Positions 6,701-11,713 of a DNA stretch of 11,713 nt are shown in pieces. Made by a program: the position numbers and the translations under genes. Position 1 is the first letter of the stretch. Each line of letters begins with the position of its first letter. The notes below the pieces were generated by a model. It made no database searches and was not told the DNA's origin. It saw only the letters and a list, made by a program, of their open reading frames with translations. Origin of the DNA: an uncultured Marinilabiliaceae bacterium (GTDB taxonomy: Bacteria > Bacteroidota > Bacteroidia > Bacteroidales > Marinilabiliaceae); NCBI GenBank assembly GCA_905235955.1, contig CAJONN010000045.1:1-11713 (forward strand), read 5' to 3'.

Positions 6701-8026
6701 TTATTCACCAATATAATCACGGACGCAACGGAAACCAATGTATGATGTTGCTGAGTCCTGATATTCATAAGAACGTGTACCACACTGCAGATAGTATGCT
6801 ATATCTTTCCACGAACCACCACGTATTACTTTTCTCTTCATTACGTGCGACTCGTCAGGGCGTGCATTGTATTTGTAGTCTGGGTTGAAGTCGTGTGTAT
6901 AAGCGTATGATGATTCGTCGAAGGCACTCGATGTCCATTCTGATACGTTGCCTGCCATATCATACAAGCCAAAGTCGTTTGGAGCATATGACATTACTGG
7001 TCCGGTAGCTGCTGCACCATCGTCAACATATCTACCACGCAATGGCTTGAAGTTGGCTACGAAACAACCTCTATCGTTACGAGTGTAGTAACCACCCCAA
7101 GGATAGACACTTGACTTAAGACCGCCACGTGCTGCATATTCCCATTCTGCTTCGGTTGGGAGGCGATAATCCATTGCAAATGGCTGACCTTCGCTATGCA
7201 AATAGTTGTTCAAGAGGTTGCTACGCCAAATACAGAAAGCTGTTGCTTGCTTCCAACTTACACCTACACAAGGATATTCATCGAAGCCCGGATGCCAAAA
7301 GTACATCTGTGTCCATGGCTCGTTGAATGAATAGGTAAAGTCTGCTATCCAACACAATGTATCAGGATATACAAGTACGCGGTCTTTCATTATGAATGAT
7401 GAACGATCGACTATGTCGCCAAGTTCACCTTTTGCATCGTATACCTGACCTTCGTATTGTTTTGTTTCGAAGTTGTAACGATTCGAACGCTTAGCTGCTT
7501 GTTGCAAGTCTACCCACTCATATTCATACTCAAGTTTGCGAGTATCAAGCTCTTTCCTACGGAAGAATCGTTCCTTTTCAGGATAATACATCTCTTCAAG
7601 GATTTCAGCGTATTCTTGGTTGTACCAATCGAGAGGTGTTTCCCAATTAAGGAACGGAGGATCAAGCTCATTACCCATATTATCTTCAGTGATGAAGAAT
7701 TCATCAAACTGTTCACCAAGTAGGCGACGGGCAATAGAGTCACGCACCCAATATACGAATTGGCGATATTCTGAGTTGGTTATCTCAGTTTCGTCAATCC
7801 AAAAAGAACGAACAGTAACGGTTTTTACTTGAGCATTAGACGTGCTTGCGAAATCTTGCTCATTTTGTCCCATATTGAAACTACCTTGAGCAATGAACAA
7901 CATTCCGTAAGGATTAGGTTCGAAAAAGTTCGCATCACGTTGAACGCCTACAAGCTCACCATTTCCTGTGCCACCACAACTACTTAGTAAAAGTAGCGAT
8001 AGTGCAAAAACAATTATATTCTTCAT
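6701..8026 (-). CDS. porK: T9SS outer-membrane ring lipoprotein PorK/GldK
   Basis: A 441-residue lipoprotein of the PorK/GldK family with the fold of formylglycine-generating enzyme (FGE-sulfatase domain), used structurally in the PorK-PorN ring of the type IX secretion system. The signal peptide MKNIIVFALSLLLLSSC ends in a lipobox with the lipidated cysteine at C17, followed by GGTG. FGE-type motifs run in order: GSFNMG (48-53), WIDETEITNSEYRQF (76-90), RLPTEAEWEYAARGG (288-302), GNVSEW (359-364), RGGSWKD (402-408) and GFRCVRD (431-437). A long acidic and aromatic insertion (about 100-230) between the first and second halves is typical of PorK rather than true FGE enzymes. The gene follows porP by 21 bases and is co-transcribed with it. 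Confidence 0.96.
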   Translation of the reverse strand: MKNIIVFALSLLLLSSCGGTGNGELVGVQRDANFFEPNPYGMLFIAQGSFNMGQNEQDFASTSNAQVKTVTVRSFWIDETEITNSEYRQFVYWVRDSIARRLLGEQFDEFFITEDNMGNELDPPFLNWETPLDWYNQEYAEILEEMYYPEKERFFRRKELDTRKLEYEYEWVDLQQAAKRSNRYNFETKQYEGQVYDAKGELGDIVDRSSFIMKDRVLVYPDTLCWIADFTYSFNEPWTQMYFWHPGFDEYPCVGVSWKQATAFCIWRSNLLNNYLHSEGQPFAMDYRLPTEAEWEYAARGGLKSSVYPWGGYYTRNDRGCFVANFKPLRGRYVDDGAAATGPVMSYAPNDFGLYDMAGNVSEWTSSAFDESSYAYTHDFNPDYKYNARPDESHVMKRKVIRGGSWKDIAYYLQCGTRSYEYQDSATSYIGFRCVRDYIGE

Positions 8027-8047
8027 AATAGCCTATATATACTTCTA

Positions 8048-9016
8048 TTATAGTATTCGTACACTTTTATATCTTTTGGTTCGCTTTTCAACATCTATAT
8101 TGAAAGTGTAGCTGACTCCTACTTCATGCGAACCGCTATTGTATCGATGCAGTTCAGATAGGCACAAGTCGTACCCATATCCTACGTACATCCCGTTCGA
8201 AAGGTTTATTCCAAACGTAAAAAAAATTGCATCTTGCAATCGATATCCTACGCCAAAACCTATCTTGTCTTTCATATTTACATTGCCACTCATCTCGAGC
8301 TGCCACGAAGCAAAGTCTGATTTAAAAAAGAGTCGGGGTTCAAAATTTGTTTGCCCACTACCCAATTTATATCCACTTCCAAACGTCAGAATAGGTCGAG
8401 CTTTGATTTGTGTGCCACTTTTTAGCTCTATTTTCGGACAACTGAGGTGCAACATCGATAAGCTGATATAACTTTTGCTTGACTGATAAAAACCACCCAA
8501 ACCTACATCAAATGATGTTCCACTATCATCACTGCCTTGCAGTGCTAAGTCTGACGACTGATGGTAGTCAGTTTCAGCACCATCAACAGTTGCACTCAAC
8601 TCTGACACATTGAAGGCTGCATTGAGTGCACCGAGCCTTAATCCTATTCCTACTTGTCCTTTCGATAGCTCTATATGGTAGCTGTAGTTGGCATTGATGT
8701 TCATCATTGTAAGTGGTCCACTTTTATCGTGAAAAACACTTGCACCTACACCATGAAAACTTTTCAAGAAGGCTACTTCACCATCGACGCCTAATATTGA
8801 TGTCTGTGGCGACCCGTCGAAGCCTACCCATTGTTTTCTGAATGCGCCAACTGCATTCCATGTTCCAGTCTTGCCAGCAGCTCCGGGATTAACAACTATG
8901 GGTAAGTTAGCATATCCAGCAAACTGCATTTCGTTTTGGGCATATATTACTTGCCCATTCAGAATGCAAATTAAAACAAAAAAGAGCAATAATACACCTT
9001 TATTGCAATAAAACAT
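8048..9016 (-). CDS. porP: T9SS outer-membrane protein PorP/SprF family
   Basis: A PorP/SprF family outer-membrane beta-barrel, first gene of the por block. In the T9SS, proteins of this family contact the ring complex and surface-exposed cargo or adhesin. After the signal peptide the mature region opens with QFAGYANLPIVVNPGAAG and FRKQWVGFDGSPQT, both family hallmarks, and then alternates amphipathic strands to the end. I start at the ATG at 9016 (322 residues) because it gives a normal signal peptide, MFYCNKGVLLLFFVLICILN, with likely cleavage after the YAQ that follows shortly. The frame stays open further: an ATG at 9085 and a GTG at 9094 would add 23 or 26 residues of basic sequence (KLTQKVVLKCEKNVFRNFLR) ahead of the hydrophobic core, unusual for this family. 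A weak AGGA lies 11 bases before 9016. Confidence 0.9.
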   Translation of the reverse strand: MFYCNKGVLLLFFVLICILNGQVIYAQNEMQFAGYANLPIVVNPGAAGKTGTWNAVGAFRKQWVGFDGSPQTSILGVDGEVAFLKSFHGVGASVFHDKSGPLTMMNINANYSYHIELSKGQVGIGLRLGALNAAFNVSELSATVDGAETDYHQSSDLALQGSDDSGTSFDVGLGGFYQSSKSYISLSMLHLSCPKIELKSGTQIKARPILTFGSGYKLGSGQTNFEPRLFFKSDFASWQLEMSGNVNMKDKIGFGVGYRLQDAIFFTFGINLSNGMYVGYGYDLCLSELHRYNSGSHEVGVSYTFNIDVEKRTKRYKSVRIL

Positions 9017-9172
9017 TCGCAAAAAATTCCTAAATACATTTTTTTCACATTTCAGAACGACTTTTTGCGTAAGTTTAACAAGCATTTTTTTCACTCTTTA
9101 TGTTTTTTTCTACTTGAGTTTTATGGTTTTTGAGCATAACTTTTCAACCATTCTCACGTAGTTTTTTCTGAT

Positions 9173-11545
9173 TTATTTTGTCTTTTTGACCATCGTACGT
9201 TTGGTTATTTTCTCTTTGGGCTTAGCTTCTGATGTAGCGGTTTGCTTTTCAAAGAGTTCTTTACATTCGGCATACGATAGCTCTGAAGGTGTAGTACCTT
9301 TGGGTATTTTTACATTGGTTTTACCCCAAGCTATGTATGGTCCCCATCTTCCATTGAGCACTCTGACGGTGGCATCTTCTGCAAATTCTTTTATTACTTT
9401 CTGGCTGTCAGCCAATCGCTTTTCTTCAATGCGTGCTATGGCTGCATCAAGCTCTATGGTGTAGGGGTCATCGGTCTTTTTGAGCGATACAAAGACACTG
9501 TTGTGACGTATGTACGGACCAAATCGACCTATACCTATGGTTACTTCTTTGCCTTCATATTCACCTATTTGACGTGGCAACTCAAATAGTTGCAGGGCTT
9601 CATCGAGTGTGATGGTTTCAATGTGCTGGTCGTGGCGAAGCGATGCGTATTTGCGTTTGTCGTTTTCTTCGTCGGCATCACCTATCTGCGCCATTGGTCC
9701 AAACCTACCAACTCTCACGCTCACTTGCTTGCCTGTTTTGGGGTCGATACCTAAGATGCGTTCGCCTGTGTTTTTGGTCGAATGCTCCATAGTGTCTTCT
9801 ACTTTGCTATGAAATGATTTGTAGAAGTCGTCCATCACTTTTTGCCACTGCAAGTTGCCTTCGGCTATGTCGTCAAACTGCTTCTCTACATCGGCCGTGA
9901 AGTTGTAGTTCATTATTTGGTCGAAGTTTTGTAGCAAGAAGTCGTTTACTATCATGCCTATATCTGTGGGGAAGAGTTTGTTTTTCTCTGCACCTGCTAT
10001 TTCTGTTTTTTCTGTCTGCTCTACTCCTCCTTTGGGGGTAAGTTTGAGCTGCTTATATTTGCGTTCTTGTCCGTCACGACTCTCTTTTACTACATAGCCT
10101 CGTTGCTGTATGGTCGATATGGTTGGCGCGTAGGTCGATGGGCGACCTATACCAAGTTCTTCGAGTTTGTGCACAAGCGATGCTTCGTTGTAGCGAGGTG
10201 GTTTTTGGCTCCACTTTTCGCGCGACAATATGTTTTTTATTGTTAGTGTATCGCCAACAGCTACGCTTGGCAATGTTGCTGTACCATCTTCGTTGACATC
10301 ATCGTCGGTCGACTCTGCATATACTTTTATAAAGCCGTCGAAGAGTATTACTTCGGCTGAGGCCACAAAGACTGCTTCAGTAGCTGATGCGCTAATGTGT
10401 ATGGTGGTTTTTTCTACCTTTGCATCTGCCATTTGCGAAGCTATAGTACGTTTCCAGATGAGTTCGTACAAGCGTTTTTCTTGTGCGGTACCGTCAATGG
10501 TGCTATTTTCTATGTGTGTTGGGCGAATGGCTTCGTGCGCTTCTTGTGCTCCTTTTGAGTTGGTTTTGTATCGGCGTGTGTGCAGATATTCTTTACCCAT
10601 TGTAGAGCTTATTACGTTGGCTGCGTTTTTGAGTGCGGCTTCAGCAAGGTTTACTGAGTCGGTACGCATATAGGTTATCAAGCCGGCCTCATATAGGTGC
10701 TGCGCTACTGACATTGTTTGCGACACTGAGAAGCCCAATTTACGGCTTGCCTCTTGTTGCAATGTTGATGTGGTAAATGGCGGTGCCGGATGACGCTCAA
10801 TAGGTCTCTTGTCAACTCCATCGATGCTGAAACCTGATGTTTGCAACTGCTCAAGCAGTGTCTTTACTTGGTCAACATCTTTTATACGTTTGTTGAGTTC
10901 GGCTTTGAGTTCATATTTTTGGTTGCCTTTGTTGAGTATGAATGTAGCTACGGTCTGGAACGATGGCTGTGACTCAAATGCAAATATTTCACGCTCACGC
11001 TCTACTATTATTCTTACGGCAACTGATTGCACACGCCCTGCTGAGAGTTGTGGCTTTACTTTGCGCCATAGCACTGGCGAGAGTTCAAAACCTACTAAGC
11101 GGTCGAGCACTCTACGAGCTTGCTGTGCATTGACCAAATCCATATTGATGGTGCGCGGTGTTTTTATGGCATTTAAGATGGCGTCTTTGGTTATTTCATG
11201 AAACACTATGCGCTTTGTTGTTGCTGCATCAAGCCCTAATACTTCTGACAGGTGCCACGATATGGCTTCTCCTTCGCGGTCTTCATCGGATGCAAGCCAT
11301 ACCGACGAGGCTTTCTGAGCACATTTTTTTAGCTCACTTACTACCGCTTGTTTATCGTCTGGTATAACGTATTCTGGCAAAAAGCCATGCTCCACGTCAA
11401 CGCCAAAATTATTCTTCTTCAAGTCACGTATATGACCGTAACTTGACTTTACTATATAACCATTGCCCAAAAACTGACCTATGGTTTTTGCCTTGGCGGG
11501 AGACTCCACTATTACCAAGTCGTATGTGTCGCTATTTTTTGCCAT
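9173..11545 (-). CDS. topA: DNA topoisomerase I (type IA)
   Basis: A 790-residue type IA topoisomerase that relaxes negative supercoils by passing one strand through a nick. The TOPRIM domain opens with LVIVESPAKAKTIGQFLG (10-27, catalytic E14) and has the metal-binding DxDxE set D87, D89 and E91 in ASDEDREGEAISWHL. LSAGRVQSVAVRI (168-179) and the nucleophile Y292 in GLITYMRTDSVNL (288-300, with R294) follow, then EAHEAIRPT. The C-terminus lacks the four-cysteine zinc ribbons of Escherichia coli TopA. Instead it has at least three repeats of the type VRVGRFGPMAQIG, IGIGRFGPYIRH and VLNGRWGPYIAWG, and a lysine-rich tail, as is common in Bacteroidota. It lies 78 bases before the GTG of the porP frame (156 before the ATG I chose), on the same strand. 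Confidence 0.98.
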   Translation of the reverse strand: MAKNSDTYDLVIVESPAKAKTIGQFLGNGYIVKSSYGHIRDLKKNNFGVDVEHGFLPEYVIPDDKQAVVSELKKCAQKASSVWLASDEDREGEAISWHLSEVLGLDAATTKRIVFHEITKDAILNAIKTPRTINMDLVNAQQARRVLDRLVGFELSPVLWRKVKPQLSAGRVQSVAVRIIVEREREIFAFESQPSFQTVATFILNKGNQKYELKAELNKRIKDVDQVKTLLEQLQTSGFSIDGVDKRPIERHPAPPFTTSTLQQEASRKLGFSVSQTMSVAQHLYEAGLITYMRTDSVNLAEAALKNAANVISSTMGKEYLHTRRYKTNSKGAQEAHEAIRPTHIENSTIDGTAQEKRLYELIWKRTIASQMADAKVEKTTIHISASATEAVFVASAEVILFDGFIKVYAESTDDDVNEDGTATLPSVAVGDTLTIKNILSREKWSQKPPRYNEASLVHKLEELGIGRPSTYAPTISTIQQRGYVVKESRDGQERKYKQLKLTPKGGVEQTEKTEIAGAEKNKLFPTDIGMIVNDFLLQNFDQIMNYNFTADVEKQFDDIAEGNLQWQKVMDDFYKSFHSKVEDTMEHSTKNTGERILGIDPKTGKQVSVRVGRFGPMAQIGDADEENDKRKYASLRHDQHIETITLDEALQLFELPRQIGEYEGKEVTIGIGRFGPYIRHNSVFVSLKKTDDPYTIELDAAIARIEEKRLADSQKVIKEFAEDATVRVLNGRWGPYIAWGKTNVKIPKGTTPSELSYAECKELFEKQTATSEAKPKEKITKRTMVKKTK

Positions 11546-11586
11546 CTATTTTTATCGTATGTTGATGTCTGAAAAGACTTTGGGCA

Positions 11587-11615
11587 CAAATTTAAACATT
11601 TTCATTTATTGCAAA
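11587..11615 (-). promoter_or_regulatory. Promoter of topA
   Basis: On the minus strand TAAATTTG (11594-11587) matches the -7 consensus TAnnTTTG, with TTTG (11615-11612) 17 bases upstream as a -33 element. The spacing is slightly short of the usual 19. The -7 box ends 41 bases before the topA ATG. No Shine-Dalgarno sequence is seen before that ATG. This is the only clear promoter upstream of the topA-por block. Confidence 0.6.
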
Positions 11616-11667
11616 ATAGTATTTTTCACCAATAATTGTTTTGATTTTTATGACACTGATAATAAAA

Positions 11668-11686
11668 AACACATTTTCAAAGTGTT
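11668..11686 (-). terminator. Possible weak terminator of a gene beyond the right edge
   Basis: On the minus strand AACAC and GTGTT (5 bp, 9-base loop) are followed by TTTTTTATTATC. It would suit the end of a leftward gene lying beyond the window, upstream of topA. The stem is short and AT-rich surroundings make chance likely. Confidence 0.25.
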
Positions 11687-11713
11687 ATATCATCTATTTT
11701 TATTCTTCTTTTG

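Noticed and set aside
6701..8026. The FGE-sulfatase-like domain could suggest a formylglycine-generating enzyme or a protein kinase-associated domain protein.
   Set aside because: The lipobox, the long internal insertion and the place between porP and porL identify it as PorK/GldK, a structural relative.
10230..10673. A 147-residue open frame on the plus strand within topA, and other long plus-strand frames at 10809-11201 and 9186-9464.
   Set aside because: They are antisense to a fully conserved topA, have no recognisable domain and show low-complexity Ser/Ala composition; they are shadows of the real gene.

Overview
The window is AT-rich bacterial DNA that reads as Bacteroidota, most likely order Bacteroidales. 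Three things point there. It carries a complete core of the type IX secretion system (T9SS), which is largely confined to that phylum. Its promoters fit the Bacteroidota -7 consensus TAnnTTTG, and most starts lack a Shine-Dalgarno sequence. The topoisomerase I ends in the repeat-type C-terminus common in the group. I cannot name the genus from sequence alone. Almost everything is housekeeping or core envelope machinery; I see no insertion sequence, phage, CRISPR array, tRNA or rRNA.

Layout, left to right. At the left edge is a fragment of a leftward exported protein whose start codon is not obvious (1-187). Diverging from it is a rightward gene for a 250-residue exported protein with a galactose-binding-like beta-sandwich (247-999). 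A 15-bp-stem hairpin (1044-1087) sits between that gene and the convergent leftward pair yceD-rpmF (DUF177 23S rRNA accumulation protein and ribosomal protein L32). Further right are leftward galE (UDP-glucose 4-epimerase) with its own promoter and terminator, and then a leftward block of topA, porP, porK, porL, porM and porN ending in a strong intrinsic terminator at 3272-3298.

The five por genes form one tight transcription unit with gaps of about 19 to 45 bases. PorL and PorM are the inner-membrane motor: a two-helix PorL with its membrane glutamate and a one-helix PorM with a conserved arginine. PorK (lipoprotein) and PorN (periplasmic) form the ring under the outer membrane. PorP is the outer-membrane beta-barrel partner. 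No consensus promoter or hairpin terminator was found between topA and porP, so the T9SS operon may be read through from the topA promoter.

No clearly undescribed system was found. The items most worth a second look are the missing start codon of the left-edge exported protein, the topA-porP transcriptional coupling, the ambiguous start of PorP, the orphan beta-sandwich protein, and a small dyad over the galE promoter.
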